From the NCBI RefSeq assembly GCF_011927825.1, contig NZ_JAATJI010000002.1:496001-560000 (forward strand): DNA of 64,000 nt. Reading direction: 5' to 3'. Of the stretch, positions 10,021 to 19,628 are shown piece by piece; position 1 is the first letter of the stretch, and every line of letters begins with the position of its first letter. The notes beneath the pieces are model-generated. The model was not told the DNA's origin. It searched no databases and saw nothing but the letters and a program-made list of their open reading frames with translations. The position numbers were made by a program, and so were the translations under genes. This DNA is from Polymorphobacter fuscus (GTDB lineage: Bacteria > Pseudomonadota > Alphaproteobacteria > Sphingomonadales > Sphingomonadaceae).

Positions 10021-10404
10021 GTGCGGACCGTCTTGCGCATCGTCATCGGGCTGATCGGCCTGTTCAATATCGCCATCGGGCTGGGATTCCTGCTCGCCCC
10101 CGACCGGCTGGGGCTGGCGTTCTTCCTGCAGCCGATGGGCAGCCAGGGGCTGGCGACGATGCGCGCCGACTTCACCGGCTTCTTCATCGGCGCCGCCACT
10201 TTCGCCCTTGTCGGGGCGATCACGGCGCAGGCGCGGCCGCTGCTGGTGCCGATCCTGATGCTCGGGCTGGCGCTGCTCGGCCGCTTCATCAGCCTGGCCG
10301 TTGACGGCATGGCGCCGACAGCGGTGCAGCCGATGGTGGTGGAGGCGGTGATGATCACGCTGCTGGTGCTCGGCTGGCGCAATTTCGATCGGCCCGGTCG
10401 GTGA
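10021..10404 (+). CDS. DUF4345-like four-helix membrane protein
   Basis: A 127-aa protein with four hydrophobic segments: residues about 4-27 (VIGLIGLFNIAIGLGFLL), 50-66, 73-95 and 104-120. The LFNIAIGLGFLLAPD and ADFTGFFIG blocks are typical of DUF4345 inner-membrane proteins, which have no assigned function. It starts with GTG at 10021, shortly after AAAGGGGAGG, and ends in a GTGA 4-nt overlap with the downstream sulfatase, so the two are translationally coupled. Confidence 0.75.
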   Translation: MRTVLRIVIGLIGLFNIAIGLGFLLAPDRLGLAFFLQPMGSQGLATMRADFTGFFIGAATFALVGAITAQARPLLVPILMLGLALLGRFISLAVDGMAPTAVQPMVVEAVMITLLVLGWRNFDRPGR

Positions 10405-12083
10405 GGCTCTGGGCCAAGCTGCTGCTCGGCACGCTGGTTGTCGGCGCCGCCGGGCTGTTCGCGTCGCGCGATTACATCAAGCTGCACATGGCCGGATGGA
10501 TGGCGGGGCCGGTGGCGCCGAACCGGCCGGTGGCATGGGCGCAAGGCCCCGCCACCGCGCCGGCAGGCCAGCGCCCGCCCAACATCATCCTCATCATCGC
10601 CGACGACCTCGGCATCAACGACATCAGCCTGACCGGCAGCGGCGTCGCCGGGGTGAAGACCCCCAACATCGACGCCATCGGTCGACAGGGTGTCGTCTTT
10701 GCCAATGGCTATGCCGGCAATGCCACCTGCGCACCGTCGCGCGCCGCGCTGATGACCGGGCGCTATGCGACGCGCTTCGGTTATGAATTCACGCCGACCG
10801 ACCCAAACATACCGAAATGGTTCCCGATCGAACAGTTCCGGGTCGACCATATGTTCGCCCGCAATATTGCCCATATGGACAGCGATTCGGTCCACAAGCC
10901 GATTTTCGATGAGGAAGCCGCCGCCAATTCGGCATTGCCCGGCGGCAAGGGCATGCCGGCATCCGAAATCACCATCGCCGAACAGCTTAAATCGCGTGGC
11001 TATCACACCATTCACCTCGGCAAATGGCACCTGGGCGAAGCGAAGGGCATGCGGCCCGAGCAACAGGGGTTCGACGAAAGCCTGGGCTTCATGATCGGCG
11101 GCATGAAATTCCTGCCCGAAGGTGACGCCGATGTCGTCAATTCGCGGCAGGATTTCGACCCGATCGACAAATATCTCTGGGCCAATCTGCCCTTCGCCGT
11201 GCAGTTCAACGGCGGACCGCGCTTTGCCCCCGACCGGTACATGACCGACTATCTCACCGAAGCAGCGCTCGCCGGCATTCGCGCCAACCGCAACCGGCCG
11301 TTCTTTCTCTATCTTGCCTATAACGCGCCGCACACGCCGCTGCAGGCGCTGAAATCGGATTATGACGCGCTGCCGCAGATCAAGGACCATCGCTTGCGAG
11401 TCTATGCGGCGATGATCCGTGCCCTCGACCGCGGCGTCGGCAAGGTGCTTGCCGAACTGAAGGCCCAGCGTCTCGACGACAACAGCATCGTCATCTTTTC
11501 GTCGGACAATGGCGGTGCCAATTACATCGGATTGCCCGATATCAACCGTCCCTATCGCGGCTGGAAGGCGACCTTCTTCGAAGGCGGCACCAAGGTGCCG
11601 TTCATGATGCGCTGGCCCGGCACCATTGCAGCGGGCAGTCGCTTTGCGCCGCCGGTCAGCCACTTCGATATTTATGCGACGGCAAGCGCCGCCGCAGGGG
11701 CGGCACTGCCCGCCGGACGCGTGATCGATGGTGTCGACCTGCGCCCCTATGTGGCTGGCGACAAGGTCGGCATGCCCCACCAGACCTTGTTCTGGCGCAG
11801 CGGCGCCTATCGCGTGGTACGGGATGGCGACTGGAAGCTGCAGTCGCTCGACCTGCCGCGCCAGGACCTGCTTTATGATTTGAAGGTCGATCCTACTGAA
11901 AAAAAGGATGTTGCCGCTGCCAATCCGGCAAAAGTGACCGAATTGCTCGCCAAGTTGAAGGCGCATGACGCCCAACAAATGCCACCGGCCTGGGCGTCGC
12001 TCGTCAAGGCGCCGATTGCCATAGATCGGCCGCTTGGAACCCCGTCTGTTTCGGGGGAGGCCTATGTCTATTGGTCGAACTGA
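10401..12083 (+). CDS. Sulfatase (formylglycine type), exported/anchored
   Basis: A 560-aa sulfatase with an uncleaved-looking N-terminal hydrophobic anchor (residues 3-22), the metal-binding stretch NIILIIADDLGIND, the formylglycine site CAPSRAALMTGR, HLGKWHLGE, YLAYNAPHTPLQA and FSSDNGGANY. It lacks the C-terminal anchor seen in the minus-strand sulfatase. The GTG at 10401 overlaps the preceding stop by 4 nt. It faces a second sulfatase and a metallo-hydrolase across the divergent gap at 9886-10020, so the locus looks like one sulfoester-processing cluster. The CAPSR site fits the cysteine-type C-x-P-S/x-R consensus exactly. Substrate unknown. Confidence 0.93.
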   Translation: MRLWAKLLLGTLVVGAAGLFASRDYIKLHMAGWMAGPVAPNRPVAWAQGPATAPAGQRPPNIILIIADDLGINDISLTGSGVAGVKTPNIDAIGRQGVVFANGYAGNATCAPSRAALMTGRYATRFGYEFTPTDPNIPKWFPIEQFRVDHMFARNIAHMDSDSVHKPIFDEEAAANSALPGGKGMPASEITIAEQLKSRGYHTIHLGKWHLGEAKGMRPEQQGFDESLGFMIGGMKFLPEGDADVVNSRQDFDPIDKYLWANLPFAVQFNGGPRFAPDRYMTDYLTEAALAGIRANRNRPFFLYLAYNAPHTPLQALKSDYDALPQIKDHRLRVYAAMIRALDRGVGKVLAELKAQRLDDNSIVIFSSDNGGANYIGLPDINRPYRGWKATFFEGGTKVPFMMRWPGTIAAGSRFAPPVSHFDIYATASAAAGAALPAGRVIDGVDLRPYVAGDKVGMPHQTLFWRSGAYRVVRDGDWKLQSLDLPRQDLLYDLKVDPTEKKDVAAANPAKVTELLAKLKAHDAQQMPPAWASLVKAPIAIDRPLGTPSVSGEAYVYWSN

Positions 12084-12105
12084 GAATATTTGTTAAGTAT
12101 GGCCG

Positions 12106-12690
12106 ATGCTCATGGAAGACACTCAACCGCAAACCGATGGCCGCCGTCGCCGCTCGCAACAAAGCCGTGACCGGATCGTCGCCGCGATGATGGCGCTGGT
12201 CGAGGAGGGGCAGATCAGCCCCATCGCCGAACAGGTGGCAGAGCGCGCCCAGGTCGGATTGCGCAGCGTCTTTCGCCATTTCAATGACATGGAGAGCCTT
12301 TTTGCTGAAATGGCGGTGCGTCTGACCCGGCATTACCAGGGGGCTCTGGTGCCCTTTGCCAGCGGCGACTGGAAGGGCCAGCTGTTCGAGGCCATGGATC
12401 GGCGCATCGACATCTACGAGAAGCTGCTGCCGTACAAGCGCGCGGCCGACGCCCACCGCCATAGTTCGCCCGCCTTGCAGGCCAATCACTCCGAAACATC
12501 GCGCCTGCTGCGCGCCCGGTTGCGCAACATGCTGCCGCCCGCGCTGGACGACGACGCAGTGGCCATCGAAACGCTCGATTTCCTGCTCAGTTTCGACAGC
12601 TGGCAGCGGTTGCGCGTCGAACAGAATCTGTCGCCCGAGGTGGCGCGCGCCGTCATCGAGGGCCAGGTGAAGGCATTCGTCGCCGCCTGA
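12106..12690 (+). CDS. TetR-family transcriptional regulator
   Basis: A 194-aa one-component regulator. The N-terminal helix-turn-helix spans about residues 15-60 (RRSQQSRDRIVAAMMAL, then ISPIAEQVAERAQVGLRSVFRHFNDMESLF), and the rest is a divergent alpha-helical ligand-binding domain. Two Met codons near the start (12106 and 12112) are both possible. It begins 22 bp after the sulfatase stop and so may be cotranscribed with the sulfatase pair and regulate it or itself. The ligand is unknown. Confidence 0.87.
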   Translation: MLMEDTQPQTDGRRRRSQQSRDRIVAAMMALVEEGQISPIAEQVAERAQVGLRSVFRHFNDMESLFAEMAVRLTRHYQGALVPFASGDWKGQLFEAMDRRIDIYEKLLPYKRAADAHRHSSPALQANHSETSRLLRARLRNMLPPALDDDAVAIETLDFLLSFDSWQRLRVEQNLSPEVARAVIEGQVKAFVAA

Positions 12691-13035
12691 CGACGGCGCA
12701 GTTTACGCCGGCATTATTGTTGCGGCCGCGAATTCCGCGCGCGGCCTTACCGGGTCCGGTTGCATCAAGGCCAGCAGGCAACATGCCGCTGGAGTATCGA
12801 AATGATTCAGACACCATGGCTCGGGAAACACGCTGTCCGGAATCCGTGTCATATCCGCAACAGCCGTTCAAAACCGGTAAATTCATGCTGCAGCGCAGCT
12901 ATACAAGGCCGTTCCGAACGGCCTAATGTTACGACTGTTGCACTGACCGGAACCCCGCCGTCCGAAGGATGGTCGAGAGGAGCGGCAGGCAGTTGGGAGA
13001 GGGACATTCAACCCCCAGCAGAGGGAAAATGTCTC
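12691..13035. other. Intergenic region with a perfect inverted repeat (12906-12924)
   Basis: I see no credible gene in these 345 bp. AGGCCGTT-CCG-AACGGCCT at 12906-12924 is a perfect 8-bp-arm inverted repeat, about 110 bp before the porin start; it could be an operator or a hairpin. A second GC-rich stem (GGCCGCG near 12722 with CGCGGCC near 12740) lies about 30 bp after the TetR stop and could end that transcript, although no T-run follows. Confidence 0.4.
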
Positions 13036-13875
13036 ATGCGTCATGTCTTCACCAGCGCCGCCGCGTTCATGGCGATCGCCATCGCTTCGCCTGCGCTTGC
13101 CGCGGACGAGCCCGAACCCGATTTCAAGATTTCGGGCTTTGGAGCCGTCGTCACCGATTATCGTGTCCGCGGCGTCTCGCAGTCGGACAAGGGATTCGCC
13201 GCCCAGGCGGGTGTCACCGTCGGCCATAGCAGCGGGCTCTATGCCGGCTTCTTCTCGTCCAGCCTTGCCGGCTGGGGCACCTTCGGCGGTCCGAACATCG
13301 AATTCGATCTCATCGGCGGCTACAAGCGCGCCATCGGCAACGGTGCCTTCGACCTCGGCCTCACCTGGTACATGTTCCCGGGCGGCGCCAAGCTGACCGA
13401 TTTCGCCGAGCCCTATTTCAAGGTCAGCGGCACGGCGGGCCCGGTTTCGCTGCTCGGCGGCGTCGCCTATGCGCCCAAGCAGAAGTCGCTCGGCCGATGG
13501 TTTTTCACCGGCGCCGATTATGCCGCCGGCGTTCCCAACGCGCCCGATGCCAAGAACGACAACCTCTATCTCTGGGGTGACTTCGCGACCGGCATCCCGT
13601 CCACGCCGATCACCGTCAAGGCGCATATCGGCTATTCGGACGGCAACCCGGGCCTCGGGCCCAACGGCACCAGCGTCGCGCCGACCGGCAAATATTGGGA
13701 TTGGCTGATCGGCGTCGATTATGTCGTCGGCCCGGTCACGCTGGGGGTTGCCTATGTCGATACCGACATCAGCGTGCGCGATGCGCTCTATCTTCAGCCG
13801 AGCTTCTCCTCGACCAAGGATGGCTCGTCGATTGCAGGCAGCAAGATCCTGTTTTCGATCACCGGCGCTTTCTAG
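13036..13875 (+). CDS. TorF-family putative outer-membrane porin
   Basis: A 279-aa outer-membrane beta-barrel candidate. Residues 1-22 are a signal peptide ending SPALAAD. The mature part opens with FKISGFGAVVTDYRVRGVSQSDKG and continues as alternating aromatic/polar strands (GLYAGFFSSSL, FDLGLTWYMF, WDWLIGVDYVVGPVTLGVAYVDTDIS), ending in the barrel-type aromatic terminus ITGAF. This matches the TorF/TIGR02001 (Gcw_chp) group of alphaproteobacterial outer-membrane proteins of unknown transport specificity. The ATG at 13036 follows AGAGGGA. It is monocistronic, with a candidate terminator directly after it. Confidence 0.85.
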   Translation: MRHVFTSAAAFMAIAIASPALAADEPEPDFKISGFGAVVTDYRVRGVSQSDKGFAAQAGVTVGHSSGLYAGFFSSSLAGWGTFGGPNIEFDLIGGYKRAIGNGAFDLGLTWYMFPGGAKLTDFAEPYFKVSGTAGPVSLLGGVAYAPKQKSLGRWFFTGADYAAGVPNAPDAKNDNLYLWGDFATGIPSTPITVKAHIGYSDGNPGLGPNGTSVAPTGKYWDWLIGVDYVVGPVTLGVAYVDTDISVRDALYLQPSFSSTKDGSSIAGSKILFSITGAF

Positions 13876-13893
13876 CCATAGACTGTGAAAACC

Positions 13894-13917
13894 GGGCCGC
13901 GGCAGCCGCTGCGGCCC
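13894..13917 (+). terminator. Candidate intrinsic terminator after the porin gene
   Basis: GGGCCGCGGC-AGCC-GCTGCGGCCC forms a 10-bp stem with one G-T wobble and a 4-nt loop, 18 bp after the porin stop. It is followed by a pyrimidine-rich TTCCCATTTCCCCC instead of a pure T-run, so strength is uncertain. Confidence 0.5.
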
Positions 13918-13979
13918 TTCCCATTTCCCCCTTCACAACTTAACGTCCGGCGCTTGCCTGTCTCCGGGGGAGCGCCAGT

Positions 13980-14462
13980 TTGAACGATCCGCTTGTCGGC
14001 ATCATCATGGGATCGACGTCCGATTGGGCGACGATGACCCACGCCGCCGAAACGCTTGCCGCACTCGGCGTTGCGCACGAAACCCGTGTCGTCAGTGCCC
14101 ATCGCACACCGCAGCGGCTGTATGATTACGCCGGCGGCGCCGCCGCGCGCGGGTTGCAGGTCATCATCGCCGGCGCTGGCGGTGCCGCGCATCTGCCGGG
14201 CATGGCGGCCGCGATGACGCGGCTGCCCGTACTCGGCGTGCCGGTCGAATCGAAGGCGCTGAGCGGCATGGACAGCCTGTTGTCGATCGTCCAGATGCCC
14301 GCCGGCATCCCGGTCGGAACGCTTGCCATTGGCAAGGCCGGCGCCATCAACGCGGCGCTGCTGGCGGCGGCGATGCTGGCCAATGGCGATGCCGCACTGG
14401 CCGAGCGCCTCGACGCCTGGCGCCAGGCGCAGACCGATGCCGTGGCGCAAGCCCCCGAATGA
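13980..14462 (+). CDS. purE: N5-carboxyaminoimidazole ribonucleotide mutase
   Basis: Purine biosynthesis: converts N5-CAIR (made by PurK) to CAIR. The 160-aa protein has the class I PurE motif GSTSDW (residues 11-16), [14 protein letters not shown] and [13 protein letters not shown], all active-site loops. It starts with TTG at 13980, directly preceded by the strong GGGGGAG ribosome site; no ATG in this frame would preserve the family N-terminus. The purK gene follows within 10 bp, giving the standard purEK pair. Confidence 0.96.
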   Translation: MNDPLVGIIMGSTSDWATMTHAAETLAALGVAHETRVVSAHRTPQRLYDYAGGAAARGLQVIIAGAGGAAHLPGMAAAMTRLPVLGVPVESKALSGMDSLLSIVQMPAGIPVGTLAIGKAGAINAALLAAAMLANGDAALAERLDAWRQAQTDAVAQAPE

Positions 14463-14472
14463 CGGTTTCAGC

Positions 14473-15531
14473 ATGATCGAACCGGGATCGACGATCGGCA
14501 TATTGGGCGGCGGCCAGCTCGGGCGAATGCTCGCGCTGTCGGCAGCCTCGATGGGCTATCGCGTTCATGTGCTGGCACCGGAGGCGGAGCTGCCGGCCGG
14601 CGATGTCGCGGCACAGGTCACGCGCGCCGAATATGGTGACCTGGCCGCACTCGACCGCTTTGCCGCGAGCGTCGATGTCGTCACCTTCGAATTCGAAAAT
14701 GTCGACACGCTGGCGATCCGCCATCTCGCCGCGCAGGTTCCCGTGCGTCCGGGCGTCGCCAGCCTTGAAGTGGCGCAGGACCGGCTGGCGGAAAAGACCT
14801 TTGTTGCCGGGCTGGGTGGTCGCCCGACGCCGTTCCGCGCCGTCGATGATCGCCACGGGCTCGATGCGGCGCTGGCCGATCTGGGCTGCCCGGCAGTGCT
14901 CAAGACCCGGCGGTTCGGCTATGACGGCAAGGGCCAGGTTCGGCTGCGCTCGCCGGACGAGGCCGATGCAGCCTTCGCAGCGATCGGCGGCCAGCCCGCC
15001 GTGCTGGAAGCCTGGGTGACCTATTCGCACGAATTTTCGGTCGTGCTGGCACGCGGGGCGACCGGCGATATCGCGGTCTGGCCGGTGCCGCACAATGTCC
15101 ATGTCGCCGGCGTGCTCGATACGTCGCAGGTTCCGGCGCCGGCCGAAATCCTCGCCCAGGCGGCCGAGGCGGAGGCGCTGGCGCGCCGCGTCGCCGATGC
15201 GCTCGGCCATGTCGGGGTGCTGACGCTGGAATTCTTCGCCACCGCCGATGGCCCGTGCTTCAACGAAATGGCGCCGCGCGTCCACAACAGCGGCCATTGG
15301 ACGATCGAAGGCGCGCGCGCGTCGCAGTTTGAAAACCATATTCGCGCCATCTGCGGCCTGCCGCTGGGGTCCACCGAGATGACGGCGCCTTCGGTGCTGA
15401 TGCGCAACCTGCTGGGGGACGATGTCCATGACTGGCATCAGATCCTCGCCGATGCCCGCGCCCATCTTCATCTGTACGGCAAGAGCGCGGTCAAGCCCGG
15501 TCGCAAGATGGGCCATGTGACGTGGCTCTGA
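14473..15531 (+). CDS. purK: N5-carboxyaminoimidazole ribonucleotide synthase
   Basis: ATP-grasp enzyme that carboxylates AIR with bicarbonate to N5-CAIR for PurE. The 352-aa protein starts IGILGGGQLGRMLA (nucleotide-binding fold), continues with FEFENV, VLKTRRFGYDGKGQ and ends with the ATP-grasp metal loop EMAPRVHNSGHWTIEGA. The ATG at 14473 is 10 bp after the purE stop. Its last 10 bp overlap the start of the MFS gene, so translation of the three genes is probably linked. Confidence 0.96.
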   Translation: MIEPGSTIGILGGGQLGRMLALSAASMGYRVHVLAPEAELPAGDVAAQVTRAEYGDLAALDRFAASVDVVTFEFENVDTLAIRHLAAQVPVRPGVASLEVAQDRLAEKTFVAGLGGRPTPFRAVDDRHGLDAALADLGCPAVLKTRRFGYDGKGQVRLRSPDEADAAFAAIGGQPAVLEAWVTYSHEFSVVLARGATGDIAVWPVPHNVHVAGVLDTSQVPAPAEILAQAAEAEALARRVADALGHVGVLTLEFFATADGPCFNEMAPRVHNSGHWTIEGARASQFENHIRAICGLPLGSTEMTAPSVLMRNLLGDDVHDWHQILADARAHLHLYGKSAVKPGRKMGHVTWL

Positions 15532-16775
15532 AGGCGGCGGCAGCGCCCGCCGGGGAACGGCGGGCGCTGCTGTTCGTCTTCGTCACCGTCCTGATCGACG
15601 CCATCGGCTTCGGCGTCGTCATCCCGGTCTTCCCCGGGCTCATCGTGCAATGGACCGGGCGCAGCCTGGCCGGCGCCGCCGAAATCGCCGGCTGGATCAG
15701 CTTTCTCTACGCCGCTGTGCAGTTCCTCTGCGGTCCCGTCATCGGCGGGCTGTCGGATCGCTTCGGCCGCCGCCCGGTGCTGCTCGCCAGCCTGTTCGCC
15801 TTCGGCGTCGATTATCTGGTCATGGCGATGGCACCGAACCTCTGGTGGCTGGTGGCGACGCGCGTCATCGCCGGCGTCACCGGCGCCACCTTTCCGACCG
15901 CCTATGCCTATATCGCGGATATCTCGACGCCGGAACGCCGCAGCGCCAATTTCGGCATCATCGGCATGGCCTTCGGCTTCGGCTTCATCATCGGCCCGGC
16001 GCTCGGCGGCATCGTCGCGCAGTTCGGCGACCGTGTTCCGTTTCTGGTTGCCGGCGGCCTGGCCTTTGCCAACGCTGCCTATGGCTGGCTGGTGCTGCCC
16101 GAAAGCCTTGCACCGGCCAACCGGCGGCCGTTCGACATCCGCCGTGCCAACCCGATCGGCGCGCTGTCGCGCCTGCGCTCGGCGCATCCACGCGTGCTGC
16201 TGCTCGCCATCACCGTCTTCATCTGGGCGATGAGCTATCAGTCGCTCTATTCGGTATGGAGCTTCTTCGGCATCGAACGCTTCGGCTGGACCCCGGCGCA
16301 GGTCGGCTGGAGCCTTGCCGCGGTCGGCGTCAGCGGTGCGCTGGTGCAGGGGGTGCTCAGCCGGCGGCTCATTCCACGCTTCGGCCAGCGCAACATCATC
16401 ATTGCCGGCGCGCTGTCGGGCATGGCGGGTTACACCCTCTATGCCTTCGCCTGGTCGGGCTGGGTGGTTTACGTCGGCATCGCCGTGGCGGCGCTGCAGG
16501 GGCTGGTCTTTCCCTGCCTCCAGGGCCTGATGTCTGCCGATGTGTCGGCGCGGGAGCAGGGCGAATTGCAGGGCGCGATCACCAGCATCCAGGCGCTCAG
16601 CGCGATCATGGGGCCACCGCTGATGACATCGACCTTTGCGTGGTTTTCCGGCGGCGGCAGCCAGATCTATTTCCCCGGCGCCCCCTTCCTGCTGTCCACC
16701 GCCTTTGCCGGGCTGGCCTTGGCGATGTTCTTCCAGGCGGTCGCACGCGGCGCCGGGCGGCCGGCCGAGGCCTAA
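15522..16775 (+). CDS. MFS transporter, TCR/Tet (TetA-like) group
   Basis: A 417-aa drug:proton antiporter-type protein of 12 predicted membrane segments. The N-terminal [29 protein letters not shown] (MFS signature between TM2 and TM3) and [23 protein letters not shown] are typical of the TetA group, but chromosomal alphaproteobacterial members are usually not tetracycline determinants, so no resistance is claimed. The GTG at 15522 overlaps purK by 10 bp. It ends convergently on the M16 peptidase gene with a 4-nt overlap (CTAA). Confidence 0.88.
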   Translation: MALKAAAAPAGERRALLFVFVTVLIDAIGFGVVIPVFPGLIVQWTGRSLAGAAEIAGWISFLYAAVQFLCGPVIGGLSDRFGRRPVLLASLFAFGVDYLVMAMAPNLWWLVATRVIAGVTGATFPTAYAYIADISTPERRSANFGIIGMAFGFGFIIGPALGGIVAQFGDRVPFLVAGGLAFANAAYGWLVLPESLAPANRRPFDIRRANPIGALSRLRSAHPRVLLLAITVFIWAMSYQSLYSVWSFFGIERFGWTPAQVGWSLAAVGVSGALVQGVLSRRLIPRFGQRNIIIAGALSGMAGYTLYAFAWSGWVVYVGIAVAALQGLVFPCLQGLMSADVSAREQGELQGAITSIQALSAIMGPPLMTSTFAWFSGGGSQIYFPGAPFLLSTAFAGLALAMFFQAVARGAGRPAEA

Positions 16776-19555
16776 CGCACCACGATCGGCAGCCCCAGCT
16801 TCTGCAACTGCGGCTCCACGACCTTGCGATCGCCGACGACGACCCAGGTGAAATTGTCGGTCGAAAGCAGCTTTGCCGCTTCGTTGAGCTGCGCTGGGGT
16901 CAGTGCCTGCAGGCGCGGCACCAGCTTGCCGTAATAATCGTCGCCGCGCGCATAAATGGCATTCTTCTCGATCGCGCCGAGCAACGCCGCGCCGCTTTCG
17001 AAGTCACCGGGGAGCGATCGCACCGTGTTGTCGATCGTCGCATCGCGCTCGGCCGCGGTGATCGGCTGGGCGCCGGCCAATGCCTTCACATCGGCGATCA
17101 TCGCGGCGATCGAATCGCCGGTGCGATCGGCCTGCACCGGCGCCACGATCTGCGCCGTCACCCGGTCCTGCGCATCGCCGACACCGCTCGACACGCCATA
17201 GGCCCAGCTCTTGTTCTCGCGGATGTCCATGTTGAGGCGGGAACTGAACAGGCCACCCAAAATGTCGTTGGCGGCGCGCAGCGCGATCGGGTCGTCCATT
17301 CCCTTGGTCGGCAGGACGACGCCGCCGCGGATGAAGCTCTGCGGGCTGCCGGGGCGATCGACGAGGATGATCCGCCCGCCGCGCGGCACGGTAACCGGCG
17401 GAAACTGCTTGTCCCCCTTGGCGACCTTGGCATCCGGCTGCCAGGTCCCGAAACTTTCCTCCAGCAGCGGCTTCAACTCCGCCATGGTGATGTCGCCGAC
17501 AACGAACAGCCGGGCATTGTCGGGGCGAATCCACGCCTTGTGCCAGCGCACGATATCGTCGCGCGTCACCGCCTTCACGCCGGCGGCGGTGCCGCTGCCG
17601 CTCGACGGCACGCCATAGGGGTGTGCGGCGCCGTACAGCTCCACGGGCAGGATGCGGCGGGTGATGCTGTTGGGGTCGGCCTCCTCCAATGCGATGCCGG
17701 TCAGCACCTGGCCGCGCACCCGCTCGATTTCCGCCGGCTTGAAGTCGGGCCGCTGGACGATGTCGGCGAACAGGGCGAGGCTGGCGGCAAGATTGGGCTT
17801 GACCGCGTCGAGGACGATCCGGGTCCGGTCGGGCCCGGCGCTGGCGCCGATGGCGGCGCCCAGCCGCTCGCGCGCCTCGGCGATCTGCGGCCCGGTCATC
17901 CCGGCGGCCCCTTCATCGAGCAGGCCCAGCCCGAGGCCCTGCACACCGAGCTTTGCCCGGTCGTCGGCGGCATAGCCGGCGTCGAACGACAGCGCCATGC
18001 GCACCAGCGGCACCGATTGGCGCTGCACCAGTTCGACCTGCATGCCGTTCGCCAGCGTCGCGCGTTCGACGGCGGGAACCGTCAGCGAAGGCGTGCCGCC
18101 GATTGCCGGCGGCGCGGCGCGGGGGGCGATGGCGATTGCCGGTGCCGGGACGGGCGGAGTCGTCGCCGGGGTCGAATCCTCGGCCTTGGGCCGCGTCCCG
18201 GGCAGCACCGTCAGCCGATAGTCGCCGCGCCCGAGCCATTTGGCCGCTGCCGCCTTGACGCTCGCCGGCGTTGCGGCCGCATAGGCGGCGAGCTCCTTCT
18301 TGTAGAAATCGGGATCGCCGGCATAGACCGCGCCTTCGGCCAGCGTCACCGCCTTGCCGCCGAAACCCCCCACCGCTTCCAGCCCGCGGATGGTGCCGGT
18401 AACGTTGCGGGTTGCAACGCGACTGACTTCGTCGGCGGTCGGGCCGTTGTTGACGAAATCGGCGATGGCACGGTCGATGATCGCGTCGACGGCCTTGGGG
18501 TCGGCGCCCTTGGCCAGGGTGACGGCGATATTGGCCATGGAGATTTTTTCGAACGGCTGGGCGCCGCCCGAAACCGCGACCGCCAGCTTCTTGTCGCGCA
18601 CCAGTTCATTGTACAGGCGCGACGAGCCACCACCGGCCAGGATTGTCAGCGCCACATCGACAAGGGCGGTGTCGCCGTCGAGCCGGCCGGGGATGACCCA
18701 GTTGCGATCGAGCTGCGGCGTCGGGATCTGGTCGTACATCGTCTCGGTACGTGTCGTCGTCCACACCGGCACCGGCGCGTCATAGCGCTTGATGGTGGGC
18801 CCGGCCGGAATGTCGCCGAAGAACTTCTCCACAAGGGGCCGGGCGGTGGCGACGTCGATGTCGCCGGCGAGCACCAGCACGGCGTTGCCGGGGCCATAGT
18901 TGGCCTTGAACCAGCTGCGCACATCGGCCATCGACGCCGCGTCGAGGTCGGCCATGCTGCCGATGGTCGAATGGCGATAGGGGTGGCCTTCCGGGAACAT
19001 CGCCTTCAGCTTGGCATATTCGGTCAGCCCCAGCGGGTCATTGTCACCCTGGCGCTTTTCATTCTGGACGACGCCGCGCTGCACATCGAGCTGCTGTTGC
19101 GTCACCGCGCCGAGCAGATGCCCCATCCGGTCGCTTTCATAGTAGAGCGCCAGCGGCAGCGCCGGGGTCGGGACGTTCTGGAAATAATTGGTCCGGTCGA
19201 ACCAGGTCGTGCCGTTCAACTGGGTCGCGCCGACGCCTTCCAGCGTCTTGATATAGGACCCCTTGTTGTTCTCGCTGCCGCCGAACATCAGATGTTCGAA
19301 CAGATGCGCAAAGCCGGTCTTGCCCGCCGGCTCGTCCTTCGACCCGATGTGATACCAGACGCTGACCGCGACGATCGGCGCCTTGCGATCGGTGTGAACG
19401 ATGACCCGCAACCCGTTGGGCAGGGTGAAGCTCTCATAGGGAATGTCGACCGACTTGACGAGTTCGGCGACCGGCGCCGGTGCGGGCAGGGCGGCAAGCC
19501 CCGGCGTGGTCAGCGCAGTGGCGAGAAGCAGGCCGGCAACGATCTGAAAGCGCAT
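16772..19555 (-). CDS. M16 family zinc metallopeptidase, two-domain, exported
   Basis: A 927-aa periplasmic protease of the pitrilysin/insulinase group. A signal peptide occupies about residues 1-21. The first M16 domain carries the inverted zinc motif HLFEH (H84, E87, H88) and downstream Glu-containing helix; the second M16 domain (from about residue 520) lacks HxxEH and should be the non-catalytic partner domain, as in other fused M16 proteins. A Pro/Ala-rich linker lies between them. The ATG at 19555 follows AGGAA; the frame extends 44 codons upstream but that part has no signal-like sequence. The gene is on the same strand as dsbD, with a small possible gene between. Confidence 0.9.
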   Translation of the reverse strand: MRFQIVAGLLLATALTTPGLAALPAPAPVAELVKSVDIPYESFTLPNGLRVIVHTDRKAPIVAVSVWYHIGSKDEPAGKTGFAHLFEHLMFGGSENNKGSYIKTLEGVGATQLNGTTWFDRTNYFQNVPTPALPLALYYESDRMGHLLGAVTQQQLDVQRGVVQNEKRQGDNDPLGLTEYAKLKAMFPEGHPYRHSTIGSMADLDAASMADVRSWFKANYGPGNAVLVLAGDIDVATARPLVEKFFGDIPAGPTIKRYDAPVPVWTTTRTETMYDQIPTPQLDRNWVIPGRLDGDTALVDVALTILAGGGSSRLYNELVRDKKLAVAVSGGAQPFEKISMANIAVTLAKGADPKAVDAIIDRAIADFVNNGPTADEVSRVATRNVTGTIRGLEAVGGFGGKAVTLAEGAVYAGDPDFYKKELAAYAAATPASVKAAAAKWLGRGDYRLTVLPGTRPKAEDSTPATTPPVPAPAIAIAPRAAPPAIGGTPSLTVPAVERATLANGMQVELVQRQSVPLVRMALSFDAGYAADDRAKLGVQGLGLGLLDEGAAGMTGPQIAEARERLGAAIGASAGPDRTRIVLDAVKPNLAASLALFADIVQRPDFKPAEIERVRGQVLTGIALEEADPNSITRRILPVELYGAAHPYGVPSSGSGTAAGVKAVTRDDIVRWHKAWIRPDNARLFVVGDITMAELKPLLEESFGTWQPDAKVAKGDKQFPPVTVPRGGRIILVDRPGSPQSFIRGGVVLPTKGMDDPIALRAANDILGGLFSSRLNMDIRENKSWAYGVSSGVGDAQDRVTAQIVAPVQADRTGDSIAAMIADVKALAGAQPITAAERDATIDNTVRSLPGDFESGAALLGAIEKNAIYARGDDYYGKLVPRLQALTPAQLNEAAKLLSTDNFTWVVVGDRKVVEPQLQKLGLPIVVR

Positions 19556-19628
19556 GTGAGTTCCTGTTGCAATCCTGGCCCCAAGGGCAGGTGAGAGACC
19601 ATCGGCAATTGCCATCGCCGCGGTCGAT

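Noticed and set aside
9975..11978. A 667-codon minus-strand frame opposite the second sulfatase
   Set aside because: The plus strand shows complete sulfatase motifs and the frame has only shadow-like composition.
15650..19594. A 1314-codon plus-strand open frame spanning the MFS gene and the M16 peptidase gene
   Set aside because: Frame-shifted shadow of two well-supported genes; no domains, unusual composition.
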